Assembly (NCBI RefSeq): GCF_900099995.1
Contig: NZ_FNCZ01000002.1
Span: 124,001-188,000, forward strand
Length of the DNA stretch: 64,000 nucleotides
Direction of reading: 5' to 3'
From: Winogradskyella thalassocola
GTDB lineage: Bacteria; Bacteroidota; Bacteroidia; Flavobacteriales; Flavobacteriaceae
Shown in pieces: positions 1 to 9,721 of this stretch; position 1 is the stretch's first letter; the number at the start of each line of letters is the position of its first letter. Under the pieces are notes generated by a model that saw only the letters and a program-made list of their open reading frames with translations, was not told where the DNA came from and did not search any database. Made by a program: the position numbers and the translations under genes.

Positions 1-800
1 GAGAAGATGTAGGTGACGGTGACCATAGTTCGTTGGCGTGTATTCCGGCTTCGGCTCAAGGAAAAGCAAAATTATTGGTCAAAGATAAAGGTGTTATTGC
101 CGGTGTAGAATTTGCAAAATTAGTGTTTGCCTATGTGGATCCCAATATGAAAGTGGAAACTTTAATCGAAGATGGACAAAAAGTTAAGCATGGAGATATT
201 GTGTTTTATGTTGAAGGTGCTTCGCAATCCATTCTTAAAGCAGAACGTTTAGTTTTAAATGCAATGCAACGTATGAGTGCGATTGCGACTAAAACGAGAG
301 AATTTGTAGATTTATTAGAAGGTACTGGGACTAAAATTTTGGACACACGTAAAACAACTCCAGGTATTAGGGCGCTTGAAAAATGGGCTGTAAAAATTGG
401 AGGAGGAGAGAATCATAGATTTGCCTTGTATGATATGATAATGCTAAAAGATAATCACATCGATTTTGCAGGTGGAGTTTCAAAAGCTATTAATTTAACG
501 AAACAGTATTTAAAAGATACTAATAGAGATTTAAAAATTATTGTTGAAGCTAGAAATCTAGAAGAAATTAAAGAAATTTTAAATTGTGGAGGTGTTTACC
601 GAATCCTTATCGATAATTTTAATTATGAAGATACCAGAAAGGCTGTAAAACTTATTGGAGACCAATGCTTAACAGAGTCTTCTGGAGGTATTAACGAAAA
701 CACACTTAGAAAATATGCAGAATGTGGAGTCGATTATATTTCTTCTGGTGCGTTGACGCATTCTGTTCACAATAAAGATTTAAGCTTAAAAGCTGTTTAG
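1..800 (+). CDS. nadC: Nicotinate-nucleotide pyrophosphorylase (quinolinate phosphoribosyltransferase), 5' partial
   Basis: Converts quinolinate and PRPP to nicotinate mononucleotide, CO2 and PPi in de novo NAD synthesis, in the cytoplasm. The reading frame is open from base 3 and begins EDVGDGDHSS, the conserved N-terminal motif of NadC, so the gene starts upstream of the window and roughly 20 residues are missing. The TTG at 33 is an internal codon, not a start. Family motifs follow in order: DTRKTTPGIR, the GGGENHR loop that binds the phosphoribosyl group, KDNHI, and EARN. The visible 265 residues end where the family normally ends. YihY/BrkB follows 69 bp downstream on the same strand. 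Identification is secure. Confidence 0.95.
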   Translation, partial: EDVGDGDHSSLACIPASAQGKAKLLVKDKGVIAGVEFAKLVFAYVDPNMKVETLIEDGQKVKHGDIVFYVEGASQSILKAERLVLNAMQRMSAIATKTREFVDLLEGTGTKILDTRKTTPGIRALEKWAVKIGGGENHRFALYDMIMLKDNHIDFAGGVSKAINLTKQYLKDTNRDLKIIVEARNLEEIKEILNCGGVYRILIDNFNYEDTRKAVKLIGDQCLTESSGGINENTLRKYAECGVDYISSGALTHSVHNKDLSLKAV

Positions 801-869
801 AAAGAGTAAGTAGAAATACAGCTATAAATTAAAGCTAATGGCTAACTGCCAAAAGTTAAAAGCCATAAA

Positions 870-1859
870 ATGACAAAACCAATAGAAGATAAATTAAATA
901 AGATTCCGGTTGTAAACTTAGTTGTGCGTTTTTTTAAGCAAATTAAGTTACCAGGATTTGAGGGTTTGTCTGTGTACGATTTGTTGGAGCTTTATATCAT
1001 GGGAATTGTAAATGGTGCTCTAACTACAAGAGCAAGTGCCATTGCGTTTAGTTTCTTTACCGCTATTTTTCCGTTTTTGCTTTTTGTAATTATTGTGATT
1101 CCGTATATCCCTATAGTTGGTTTTAGAGCTGATTTCTTAGATTTTTTAAATTCAATTTTACCGCCTCAAACTTCAGAATTTTTAATAGACAGTATTTTTA
1201 AAGATATGAGTAGCAATACCAGTGGGGGCTTGATTTCTACCGTGTTTTTGTTGTCAATGTTTTTAATGGCGAATGGTGTTAATGCTGTGTTTTCGGGTTT
1301 TGAAACCTCGTATCACAAACAGCTATATCGAAATGTTTTTAAGCAATATATGTTTGCTCTTGGTGTGGCTTTAATTCTTGTTTTTCTTCTACTACTTACT
1401 GTAGCTGTATTTGGGTATTTTCAGATTTATATTATTCAACCTTTGTATGAAGGTTTTAGTGGTCATGCGTTTTCAGAAGATGATCAAGGATTAGGTTGGA
1501 TTATTTTTGCAAAGTATTTATTCTTCGTTATAATGACGTATTTAGCTACAGCAACGTTGTATTATTTTGGGACTAAAGAAGGGAAAGCATCCAAGTTCTT
1601 TTCCGTTGGGGCATTACTTACCACATTGCTTATAATGTTAACGTCTTTTTTGTTCGGTATTTATATTGAAAACTTTTCGCAATACAATGAGCTGTATGGT
1701 TCTATTGGAGCGTTATTGATTTTGTTGCTTTACCTATGGTTAAATTCTAATATTTTACTCCTAGGTTATGAGCTCAACGCGTCACTTCAGTTTTTAAGAA
1801 AGAATCCAAGAGCTAGAAAAGAAATTAAACAAAAAGATATTGAGGAATTAATTAAATAA
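870..1859 (+). CDS. YihY/BrkB family inner-membrane protein
   Basis: A 329-residue polytopic membrane protein of the YihY/virulence-factor-BrkB family. It opens with a short cytoplasmic N-terminus. The conserved segment around residues 45-75 (TTRASAIAFSFFTAIFPFLL) is the family hallmark, and about six hydrophobic segments follow. The C-terminus is lysine-rich and cytoplasmic. Biochemical function is unproven; an older claim that the E. coli homologue was RNase BN was withdrawn. The ATG at 870 is the first start after nadC. Its last 8 bases overlap the 3' end of the convergent LytTR gene, so no terminator fits between them. Family assignment is firm, function is unknown. Confidence 0.85.
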   Translation: MTKPIEDKLNKIPVVNLVVRFFKQIKLPGFEGLSVYDLLELYIMGIVNGALTTRASAIAFSFFTAIFPFLLFVIIVIPYIPIVGFRADFLDFLNSILPPQTSEFLIDSIFKDMSSNTSGGLISTVFLLSMFLMANGVNAVFSGFETSYHKQLYRNVFKQYMFALGVALILVFLLLLTVAVFGYFQIYIIQPLYEGFSGHAFSEDDQGLGWIIFAKYLFFVIMTYLATATLYYFGTKEGKASKFFSVGALLTTLLIMLTSFLFGIYIENFSQYNELYGSIGALLILLLYLWLNSNILLLGYELNASLQFLRKNPRARKEIKQKDIEELIK

Positions 1860-2586
1860 AATGTTTCAAAAATTCATCTTTGCGTCTCACTGAAATTGGA
1901 ACTTGAGCATCATTAGACATAAGTACATAACTCTGTTTGCCTTTATAGTATTTTTTAACGTGATCAATATTTATTAAATGTGATTTATGGGTTTTAAAGA
2001 ATGCATTGTCAGCTAATAAATCCTCGTAGAATTTTATAGGTTTTGAAACCATCCATTTGCCATCTTTTGTGAAAATATGAGTGTAATTCGTATCCGCTTC
2101 TAAATGAATAATATCTTCAACTTTTAAAGTTTCAAATCCTGTTAAAGACGGAATGGTAATTACTCTCTTTTGGTCTGGTTTTAGGTTTTTAAATAAATTT
2201 TGAAGTTGCTGCTCCATATTCTGATTATTCAAATCTGCTTTTAAACGCATTAGAGCATCATTAAAATCATCGGAATCTATGGGTTTTAGTAAGTAGTCAA
2301 ATGCACTAAACTTAAAAGCCTTAATGGCGAAATTATCAAAGGCAGTGGTGAATATCACTTTAAAATTAATAGGGCCAATGTCTTGTAAAAAGTCGAAACC
2401 AGTTTTATCATGAATTTTAATATCGAGAAACACCAAATCGGGTTGTAATTGTGGCACAACTTTTAATGCTTCGTCTACCGTATCTATAACAGCAAGCACA
2501 TTAAAGGTGTTTGGATGTTGCTTAATTAGACCTAAAATACGATCAGAACAGTGCTGTTCATCATCTATAATTATAGTTTTAATCAT
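1852..2586 (-). CDS. LytTR-family response regulator
   Basis: A 244-residue DNA-binding response regulator. Residues 1-120 form a receiver domain with the acidic pair D8/D9, the probable phospho-acceptor D55 in FLDIKI, and the conserved lysine in LLKPID. Residues about 145-244 form a LytTR DNA-binding domain, with the typical HKSHLINIDHV and PISVRRK segments. It lies one base downstream of a TPR-LytS kinase on the same strand, so the two form a kinase-regulator operon and the kinase is its likely partner. Target genes are unknown. Its 3' end overlaps the convergent yihY-like gene by 8 bp. Confidence 0.9.
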   Translation of the reverse strand: MIKTIIIDDEQHCSDRILGLIKQHPNTFNVLAVIDTVDEALKVVPQLQPDLVFLDIKIHDKTGFDFLQDIGPINFKVIFTTAFDNFAIKAFKFSAFDYLLKPIDSDDFNDALMRLKADLNNQNMEQQLQNLFKNLKPDQKRVITIPSLTGFETLKVEDIIHLEADTNYTHIFTKDGKWMVSKPIKFYEDLLADNAFFKTHKSHLINIDHVKKYYKGKQSYVLMSNDAQVPISVRRKDEFLKHFI

Positions 2587-2587
2587 A

Positions 2588-4366
2588 TTAAAAAGCGAAT
2601 TGCATTGGTAGTGAAACGTCTATTCTTGTGCCTTCGGTTTTGTCTATAATTTCTACTGTACCGTTGGTGTTTTTTAATTTATTAATAATTTCAATTCTAC
2701 TTTTAGTTATTGCCATTCCCATTGATGTTTTGTTTTCTGAGGAGGTAACATTTTTTCGACCAATACCGTTATCGTCAACACTACAAATTAGCATGTTATT
2801 TACAGATTTAAATGAAATTTTTACCAAACCAAGATTGTCTTTTTGTGATAGACCATGAATAATACTGTTTTCTATAAACGGTTGAAGAATCATTGGAGGT
2901 ACCAAAATATTCTCGGCATCGAGTTCAGTCGAAACATCAATAGTATATTCAAATTTATGATTAAAACGTTTACGTTCAATATCCATATAAGTTCTAAGCA
3001 ATGAAATATCATCACTAAGAAGGATTTCCTTTTTTTCTGAATTTTCTAAAGTGAGACGCATCAACTTAGCAAATTTACTCAGGTAATCACTTGCCGATTG
3101 TGTATCGTTTTTTAGAATATAATCACCTATTGAATTCAAAGAATTAAAGATAAAATGTGGATTCATTTGAGAACGCAATGCTTTTAATTCGGTATCCGAA
3201 ACCTTGGCGTTAAATTCAGCTTCTTTAGATTTTGAAACGGCATCTTGTTTTCTTCTGTATAATACAAATCCAATTAATGAGGCTAAAACTAATCCAGAAC
3301 CACCAATAAGTGAGGCGTTTTTAATGGATTTTTGACGTTCAATTTCGACTTCAGAAATCGCTCTATGTTTGTCGGCTTCATATTGAATTTCTTTTCGAGA
3401 AATTTCAAGTTTACGATCAGTATTAATCAAACTATCTCTTAATACAATATGTTTTTGATAGGTGAGTAATGCGTTTTTATAATCTCCTTTTTGCGCATAC
3501 ACATTTGCTAAAGTTTCTAAAGCACTGTTCTCTGTTGATAAACTATTCAGGCCTTCATTTAGTTTTAAGCTGTTGGTGGCATAATGTTCTGCTTTCTCAA
3601 TATCATTGTTTTGTAGATAGACTTCGGCCGCATTGGTATAAGCGGTAACACGTAATCCTTCAATATTATGTTTTTCTATTAAATCTAAACTTTCGTTAGT
3701 ACTCGTTAAGGCGTCTTCTAATAAACCAGCATTAGCTTGTACTATGCTTAAATTGGTTTTAATATTTGCAATAAATATTGTGTTTTTGTTTTGTTCTGCA
3801 CCTAAGAGTGCTTTTTTATAATAGTAAATAGAAGAGTCTAACTGCTTTTGGTCTCCATAAATATTACCAATGTAAAACTCAGTGCTGAATTTACTTTTGT
3901 TTTCTGGATTAACCAATAGGGTTTTAAAACTTTTTAAGGCTTTGTCGTAGTCTTGTTGCTCATAGTTTATGAGTCCGATATTGGTAAGTACGCCAACTTC
4001 ATAGCGTTTAAATTTCTGCTCTTTTTCAAAAATAGCATAACTCTTTTGGTAGTAGTTTAAGCCTTCCAAGGGGTCAGACAAAAAGTAATGATTTATAATC
4101 CCTAAATTATTATAAGAAATGGCGATGCCTTTTGGATATTCAAGTTGTTTCGAAAGGTTTAAAGTTTTTGTAACATAAGAAGTCCATGTGGTATCAGCAG
4201 GAGTTAAGAACATTTTTCTAGCGGTGTACTTAATTCTTAAGTTGACATAATTGGTGTCTTGCTTTTTGTAGTTAAGTATTACATTTTCTAAGGAATCGAG
4301 CATTTTATTCTGTGAAAAACAAAATGTAGAAAGTATTAAAAAGATAATAATTAGGGGTTTTTTCAT
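2588..4366 (-). CDS. TPR-containing LytS-type sensor histidine kinase
   Basis: A 592-residue membrane sensor kinase. Residues 1-18 are a signal peptide. A periplasmic array of tetratricopeptide repeats spans about 60-310, then a short coiled coil, a transmembrane helix near 352-371, and the His_kinase domain of the LytS class. The probable phospho-acceptor is H404 in QMNPHFIFNSLNSI. The ATP-binding part has the N box (QPFIENSIIHG) and DDNGIGRKN. This TPR-TM-LytS design is common in Bacteroidota and thought to sense protein or envelope signals, but no ligand is known. It is cotranscribed with the LytTR regulator that starts one base downstream and is divergent from the lipoprotein gene at 4544. 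Confidence 0.9.
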   Translation of the reverse strand: MKKPLIIIFLILSTFCFSQNKMLDSLENVILNYKKQDTNYVNLRIKYTARKMFLTPADTTWTSYVTKTLNLSKQLEYPKGIAISYNNLGIINHYFLSDPLEGLNYYQKSYAIFEKEQKFKRYEVGVLTNIGLINYEQQDYDKALKSFKTLLVNPENKSKFSTEFYIGNIYGDQKQLDSSIYYYKKALLGAEQNKNTIFIANIKTNLSIVQANAGLLEDALTSTNESLDLIEKHNIEGLRVTAYTNAAEVYLQNNDIEKAEHYATNSLKLNEGLNSLSTENSALETLANVYAQKGDYKNALLTYQKHIVLRDSLINTDRKLEISRKEIQYEADKHRAISEVEIERQKSIKNASLIGGSGLVLASLIGFVLYRRKQDAVSKSKEAEFNAKVSDTELKALRSQMNPHFIFNSLNSIGDYILKNDTQSASDYLSKFAKLMRLTLENSEKKEILLSDDISLLRTYMDIERKRFNHKFEYTIDVSTELDAENILVPPMILQPFIENSIIHGLSQKDNLGLVKISFKSVNNMLICSVDDNGIGRKNVTSSENKTSMGMAITKSRIEIINKLKNTNGTVEIIDKTEGTRIDVSLPMQFAF

Positions 4367-4543
4367 TGAAAGAATTGGTTAATAGCTGGTTAAAAATAGT
4401 GATTTATTGTCAAAAACCAGCTACAGATTCTACGTTAATACATTCAAAGCCAACGATAATAGGTTCGTTATAGTTTTATCTGAATATTATAAGGTTCTTT
4501 AAATGTTGTACAGAATATGTGAATCAAAAAACTAAAAAGACTT

Positions 4544-5077
4544 ATGAAAACAAAATTCAACACTCTAAAAATAGCTTTAATTGCTTTGTTAATAGTGAGC
4601 TGTTCCAGTAATGATGATAGTAGCGGAAGCAATGCCGTATTAGGAACCATTCAATTATCAGGACAAGACACGTCTTCTATTGGTGACGCTTTAATTGTTG
4701 GAAATGTTGATGCTGATGCGTTGAATACAACTGGTACATCTAGCTCGGTGGTGCTTTCGGATGAAGACACCACTTTTGTAAACGGAGAACCTAATCTAGT
4801 GAATTTTTTAAATGCCTTTGTTATTGTTGCTGCTGAGTTCAGTGTAGGCAACAATGCAGACGTACAAAAAGCTATTTCAATGACGATTCTTAAAAATGGG
4901 GAAGAGTTTAGCTATGTGTGTTCTACTCCACCAACAAGTTCGGCAGACAATACAGATTGTGGTACAGGTTTTAGTGTAGATAAATCGGCAAAGCGCATTG
5001 TGTTTGATAACACTACAGTGATTAATGTAGACTCTGGAACTATTTTAACTATGAACGGAACCATTAATTATAATTAA
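4544..5077 (+). CDS. Putative lipoprotein, unknown function
   Basis: A 177-residue protein with a lipoprotein signal peptide: a lysine-bearing N-terminus, a hydrophobic run, then the lipobox LIVSC with lipidated Cys20. A Ser/Asp/Gly-rich linker follows, as is usual for Bacteroidota surface lipoproteins. The remainder is beta-strand-like, rich in Thr, Val and Ser, with two cysteines near residues 126 and 138 that could form a disulphide. I recognise no domain family. It starts a three-gene same-strand run with the small secreted proteins at 5120 and 5583 and is divergent from the TPR-LytS kinase, so regulation by that system is possible but only inferred. Confidence 0.7.
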   Translation: MKTKFNTLKIALIALLIVSCSSNDDSSGSNAVLGTIQLSGQDTSSIGDALIVGNVDADALNTTGTSSSVVLSDEDTTFVNGEPNLVNFLNAFVIVAAEFSVGNNADVQKAISMTILKNGEEFSYVCSTPPTSSADNTDCGTGFSVDKSAKRIVFDNTTVINVDSGTILTMNGTINYN

Positions 5078-5119
5078 TTAGATTTTTCAATATTTAATTT
5101 TCAAATAAAACCAACTTTT

Positions 5120-5557
5120 ATGAAAGCAGTCTTCCCATTACCGCGTTATATTTTTATAGGAATGTTAATTCTCTTTTTAGTGCCCATCCAAAGTTGGTCT
5201 CAAGAAAAGCGAATAAAAAAGCCCAAACGACATTCTAAGATTACTAGTGTAGATAATTTTGTAAAACACTCTTTTGAATTGTATCACAAGGTTTTTGTTT
5301 ACGATAGTTTAGTTAAAGTAGGAGTAGATGTTCCAGTAGAAATTGAAGATGAATTAATGGAACGTGCACAACGAGATGCTGATAGCCTTTGGCAAGAGAT
5401 TCCAGATATAGCAGAAGATATTAGCGATGCTCCTTTTATGAGACAAGCAAAGGCAACGTTTAATTTAAATAGAACAAAAAACGCACTTAAGTTTTGTATG
5501 ACTGCTGTAAAGGCTTATTTCACTGGTACAGAAGAAGACGAAGAAGATGATAATTAA
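5120..5557 (+). CDS. Small exported protein, unknown function
   Basis: A 145-residue protein with an N-terminal signal peptide: a hydrophobic segment at about 10-24, cleaved after SWS-Q. The mature part is basic at first (KRIKKPKRHSK), then helical and acidic, ending in a stretch of Glu and Asp. No family recognised. It sits 42 bp after the lipoprotein gene and 25 bp before the TPR protein gene, suggesting one transcription unit of envelope proteins. Confidence 0.65.
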   Translation: MKAVFPLPRYIFIGMLILFLVPIQSWSQEKRIKKPKRHSKITSVDNFVKHSFELYHKVFVYDSLVKVGVDVPVEIEDELMERAQRDADSLWQEIPDIAEDISDAPFMRQAKATFNLNRTKNALKFCMTAVKAYFTGTEEDEEDDN

Positions 5558-5582
5558 AACAAGATATTTTAAAATAAATTAT

Positions 5583-6473
5583 ATGAAATCAACTATATTG
5601 TTTTTTGTCGCTTTCTTAGGGTTTTATGCTGTAAAAGCACAAACTTATAAAAATGGTTTTAGAGCGGATGTATGTGCTTGTTTAGAAGAAGAAAGTCTAA
5701 AGCGAACACTAACCGAAAATGCATTTAAAGCATGTTTACGGGAGACACTACCTAAGTATGCGGCACAAATTGATGCGGAAATTGTGGAATCAGATGTCAA
5801 TTTAAAATTTCAGAAAGGTCAGCTAGCTCGGAAAGGTTTATTGGTAGCCATGCAATATGAATTAATTTACAGTTGCGATGTGTATTTTAAGCATCTCGAT
5901 TACCAAAGAACAAGTAAAAAGCTAATTGCCAGAGAAAACGCTAAAGAAACCGATTTAGAGAAGTACAATCAAATGGTGGCTTTAACACCAACTAAAATGG
6001 CTTATTACATGCGTGGGCAATTGCAGTTTAATTTAGGGAACATTAAAGCAGCTGAGGCAGATGTCAATAAAAGTTTAGAAATTAATCCGTTTAGAGAAAA
6101 CGTAAAATCAACTAGACACGAGTTGTTATTATTAGCTTGGGTTTATGAAGAGCAAGAAAAGTATAGTGCTGCCGTAGAATTGTACGACAAGATATACATG
6201 GGGGATTATGATGTAGAAGTCGCTAGGTTTCGTGCACTTGCAGATAGAAAAGGAGGAGGTACAGTTTTTAACAGTCCTAAAGTTGAACAAATAGAACAAA
6301 TAGAATTAATAAAAGATAATAAACGAGCAACGCGAAGAAGAGCTGCCGAAAGCAACAAGTCTTCAAACGAAATTGAAAAAAAGTCAAGGACTACTACTAG
6401 AAGTAATGCTGTTAAAGTCGAAAAAAAGAAAGATACAGCTTCGCTTCGTAAACTGTTAAAAATTGATCGTTAA
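5583..6473 (+). CDS. Exported TPR-repeat protein
   Basis: A 296-residue protein when started at the ATG at 5583, which gives a clean signal peptide (MKSTILFFVAFLGFYAVKAQ). An upstream ATG at 5547 would overlap the preceding gene and put a charged leader before the signal peptide, so it is less likely. The N-terminal mature part has a cysteine pair (DVCACLEEE). The middle, residues about 125-215, looks like tetratricopeptide repeats (GNIKAAEADVNKSLEINP). The C-terminal 80 residues are very basic and probably disordered. It may be a periplasmic scaffold; function unknown. A strong terminator follows at 6548. Confidence 0.7.
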   Translation: MKSTILFFVAFLGFYAVKAQTYKNGFRADVCACLEEESLKRTLTENAFKACLRETLPKYAAQIDAEIVESDVNLKFQKGQLARKGLLVAMQYELIYSCDVYFKHLDYQRTSKKLIARENAKETDLEKYNQMVALTPTKMAYYMRGQLQFNLGNIKAAEADVNKSLEINPFRENVKSTRHELLLLAWVYEEQEKYSAAVELYDKIYMGDYDVEVARFRALADRKGGGTVFNSPKVEQIEQIELIKDNKRATRRRAAESNKSSNEIEKKSRTTTRSNAVKVEKKKDTASLRKLLKIDR

Positions 6474-6547
6474 CTTGTTTTTTAGAATGGCATAAAAGGT
6501 AACCATTTTAGAATCTAATGCAATGACTGAATTTTTAAGTTTTCAAA

Positions 6548-6574
6548 AACCATCTCTAATCGAGATGGTTTTTT
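6548..6574 (+). terminator. Rho-independent terminator
   Basis: A 9-bp perfect stem (aaccatctc / gagatggtt) with a 5-base loop, followed by a T run. It ends the lipoprotein/TPR transcription unit and insulates the DUF2147-priA pair. Confidence 0.8.
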
Positions 6575-6622
6575 AAATTAAACCCATTACATTTGAGAAA
6601 TAAATCTCTAAAAAAACAAACA

Positions 6623-7048
6623 ATGATCAACAACACTATAGCATTTTTTATTTTGTTCACGGTGTTTTTTAATTTGCCAGCTCAGGACATTTTAGGACAA
6701 TGGAAAACCATAGATGACAATACAGGTGATGCAAAATCTATAGTTGAAATTTATGAAGAAGACGGTAAAATATATGGTAAAATCATAGCTGTAACTAACC
6801 CAGATGTAGAATTTAGAACTTGCAATGACTGTAGTGGTGCTCACAAGGATCAACCAATTGTTGGGTTAGTTTTTATAGAAGGTTTAACTAAAAATGGTAA
6901 GGTTTATGATGGTGGCACCATACTAAATCCTGAAAATGGCACCACTTATAGATGCCGTCTTAAGCTTGAAGATGATTCAGATACCCTTCAGGTAAGAGGT
7001 TATTTGGCCTTTTTCTACAGAACTCAATATTGGAAACGCGTGAAATAA
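6623..7048 (+). CDS. DUF2147 family exported protein
   Basis: A 141-residue secreted or periplasmic protein. The ATG at 6623 gives a standard signal peptide ending LPAQD; an upstream TTG at 6593 would add an unneeded basic leader. The mature part matches the DUF2147 family: it opens DILGQWKTIDDNTGDAKSIVEIYEEDGKIYGKI, has a CNDCSGAHKDQPI cysteine pair, and ends in GYLAFFYRTQYWKRV. This is a small lipocalin-like beta-barrel of unknown function that is frequent in Bacteroidota. Its stop codon overlaps the priA start (TAATG), so the two are translationally coupled. Confidence 0.85.
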   Translation: MINNTIAFFILFTVFFNLPAQDILGQWKTIDDNTGDAKSIVEIYEEDGKIYGKIIAVTNPDVEFRTCNDCSGAHKDQPIVGLVFIEGLTKNGKVYDGGTILNPENGTTYRCRLKLEDDSDTLQVRGYLAFFYRTQYWKRVK

Positions 7049-9501
7049 TGTTGCATTTTATAGACGTCATATTACCAATTCCGCTCCAAAAAGCATTCAC
7101 ATATCATGTTACTGAGGCAGAATCTGAGTTTTTGTCACCAGGAATGCGTGTGGCTGTGCCATTTGGTAAGAGTAAAGTGTATACCGCTTTGGTCTATAGT
7201 ATTCATCAAAATCCTCCAACGGCCTACGATGCCAAAACCATTCATCAGATTTTAGATGATACATCCGTAATTACGGAAAATCAATTAAAACATTGGGAAT
7301 GGATTTCTAGTTATTACATGTGTAGTTTGGGTGAAGTAATGCGAGCAGCAATGCCAAATGCATTCTTATTAGAAAGTGAAACGATTATTTCTAGAAATGA
7401 AAAAGTTGCCATTGAAGAGTCTGAATTAAAAGATGAGGAATTCTTGATTGTTGAAGCCTTACAGCATCAATCTTCATTAAAAATAAGTGAGGTTGTTTCA
7501 ATTCTAGATAAAAAACGAGTATTGCCTATTATCAATAACTTGGTGAAAAAAGGAGTTTTAAATCTACAGGAAGAACTTTACGAAAAATACACTCCAAAAT
7601 TAGTGCGTTATGTAAAGTTACATCACAATCATAAATCTCAAGAAAAACTACAAGCGTTACTAGAAGAACTAAGTAGAGCGCCAAAGCAGCGCGAAGTTGT
7701 GTTAACATTATTTACAATGGAAGCATCGCTTAAACGGCCTATTAAAGTTTCAGAATTAACGGAACGGAGTGGAGCCTCTTCTGGGATTATAAAAACATTA
7801 ATTGATAAAGCGATTTTAGAAGAATATCACATTCAAGTCGATCGTGTTCAGTTTGATGGCGAAGGAGATTCGGATGCTAAACGTTTAAGTGAAGCACAAC
7901 AAAACGCTTATAATGAAGTGGAAGCCATCTTCAAAGAAAAATCCGTTGCTTTATTACATGGAGTGACGTCTTCGGGTAAAACTGAAATTTATGTTCAGCT
8001 TATTCAAAAGCAAGTAGATATAGGAAAACAAGTTTTGTATTTGCTACCAGAAATTGCCTTAACGACACAATTGGTAAGCCGACTTCAAGATTATTTTGGA
8101 GATAAGGTGGCTGTTTTTCATTCTAGATATTCAGGAAATGAAAGGGTAGAGGTGTGGCAAAATATGTTAACTAATTCTGAAAAAGCCCAAGTTGTTATTG
8201 GTGCCCGTTCTTCGTTATTGTTGCCGTTTACTAATTTAGGACTCATCATTGTAGATGAAGAGCATGAGTCATCTTACAAACAATTCGATCCTGCGCCACG
8301 TTATCATGCTAGAGATGCTGCAATCGTATTAGCAAATATATTCAAAGCTAAAACACTCTTAGGATCTGCCACTCCAAGTTTAGAAAGCTATTTTAATGCG
8401 AGCCAAGGAAAATATGGTTTAGTAGAATTAAACACACGTTATAACAATGTGTTAATGCCAGATATCGAGCTGGTAGATTTAGCCGATAAGTACAAGCGTA
8501 AACGCATGAAAGGGCATTTTAGTGATAGGATGATCCAAGAAATGACTGAAACGCTAGAAGAAGGGTTTCAAATTATATTGTTTCAAAATAGACGTGGATT
8601 TTCTCCAATTATAGAGTGTACCACTTGCGGAACTTCTCCGCAATGTCCTAATTGTGATGTGAGTTTAACCTATCATCAGTACAGAGATCAACTACGTTGT
8701 CATTATTGTGGGTATAACTCAGTCATGTTAAAAAGTTGTCAGGGTTGTGGAAACTCAACCTTAGATACTAAAGGTTTTGGAACAGAGCAAATAGAAGAAG
8801 AAGTAAAAGTGTTATTTCCTGATAAGAAAGTGGCACGTATGGATTTAGATACTACACGAGGTAAATATGGTTTTGAAAAAATCATAAATAGCTTTGAGCA
8901 GCGTGAAGTTGATATTTTAGTTGGGACACAAATGTTAACCAAAGGTCTCGATTTTAGATTTGTAAAATTAGTTGGCATCATGAATGCTGACAACTTACTT
9001 AACTTCCCAGATTTTAGAGCACATGAGCGCAGTTATCAATTAATGGCTCAGGTATCTGGTAGAGCAGGCCGAACAGATTTGCGTGGAAAAGTACTGATTC
9101 AAACGTACAATCCGCATCATAATATTTTGCAACAAGTGTCTACAAATGCTTATAAAGACATGTACGCTGAGCAAATGAATGAACGTTATAATTTTAAATA
9201 TCCACCCATTTATAGGTTGATTAAAATCACCTTCAAGCATAAAGATTATAATCGCGTGAATTTAGCAGCAGATTGGTACGCAAAATCATTAAAACAATTA
9301 TTTAAAGCTAATGTTTTAGGGCCAGAATTTCCTCCAGTATCAAGAATTAGAAATTTATATCATAAAAATATCTTGGTGAAAATTCCACAAAAACAATCTT
9401 TATCAAAAACAAAAGAAGCGATTACAAGAATAGATAATAGCTTTAATGCAGTAAAAGATTTTAGACCTGTACGTGTGGTCATTAATGTCGATAATTACTA
9501 A
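7048..9501 (+). CDS. priA: Primosomal protein N' (replication restart helicase PriA)
   Basis: An 817-residue superfamily 2 3'-5' DNA helicase that reloads the replisome at stalled forks. The DNA-binding N-terminal domain covers about 1-100 (FIDVILPIPLQKAFTYHV). The helicase core has Walker A GVTSSGKT at 305-312 and the DEEH box at 403-406. Eight zinc-binding cysteines (C524, C527, C533, C536, C551, C554, C564, C567) form the two zinc sites typical of PriA. The C-terminal domain ends FRPVRVVINVDNY. The ATG at 7048 overlaps the DUF2147 stop codon by one base; an upstream TTG at 7030 lies inside that gene and is rejected. Full length and intact. Confidence 0.97.
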   Translation: MLHFIDVILPIPLQKAFTYHVTEAESEFLSPGMRVAVPFGKSKVYTALVYSIHQNPPTAYDAKTIHQILDDTSVITENQLKHWEWISSYYMCSLGEVMRAAMPNAFLLESETIISRNEKVAIEESELKDEEFLIVEALQHQSSLKISEVVSILDKKRVLPIINNLVKKGVLNLQEELYEKYTPKLVRYVKLHHNHKSQEKLQALLEELSRAPKQREVVLTLFTMEASLKRPIKVSELTERSGASSGIIKTLIDKAILEEYHIQVDRVQFDGEGDSDAKRLSEAQQNAYNEVEAIFKEKSVALLHGVTSSGKTEIYVQLIQKQVDIGKQVLYLLPEIALTTQLVSRLQDYFGDKVAVFHSRYSGNERVEVWQNMLTNSEKAQVVIGARSSLLLPFTNLGLIIVDEEHESSYKQFDPAPRYHARDAAIVLANIFKAKTLLGSATPSLESYFNASQGKYGLVELNTRYNNVLMPDIELVDLADKYKRKRMKGHFSDRMIQEMTETLEEGFQIILFQNRRGFSPIIECTTCGTSPQCPNCDVSLTYHQYRDQLRCHYCGYNSVMLKSCQGCGNSTLDTKGFGTEQIEEEVKVLFPDKKVARMDLDTTRGKYGFEKIINSFEQREVDILVGTQMLTKGLDFRFVKLVGIMNADNLLNFPDFRAHERSYQLMAQVSGRAGRTDLRGKVLIQTYNPHHNILQQVSTNAYKDMYAEQMNERYNFKYPPIYRLIKITFKHKDYNRVNLAADWYAKSLKQLFKANVLGPEFPPVSRIRNLYHKNILVKIPQKQSLSKTKEAITRIDNSFNAVKDFRPVRVVINVDNY

Positions 9502-9721
9502 AACCTAGCAGGTCTAGAAATAGAAAAATTAAAAAACACTTTATAATCTTGAGCACATCGGAAATCTTTTAGTAATCAATTTCATAATGATTTCGATAAC
9601 TCGCAACTAGTATTGCCTCATTTAGGATACAATTTATATGACTAACATTTTATTATGGATTAAATTTTTTCTAAATAAAATGAATTACACTAAAGAAACT
9701 TGAATATTCTTGACCAGTATT

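Noticed and set aside
33-800. nadC starting at the TTG at 33
   Set aside because: The conserved EDVGDGDH motif is encoded in frame before it, so the gene is cut by the window edge instead.
9638-9703. A 21-residue frame (MTNILLWIKFF...) between priA and the LytTR gene
   Set aside because: Too short to support, with no conserved neighbour and no recognisable start signals.
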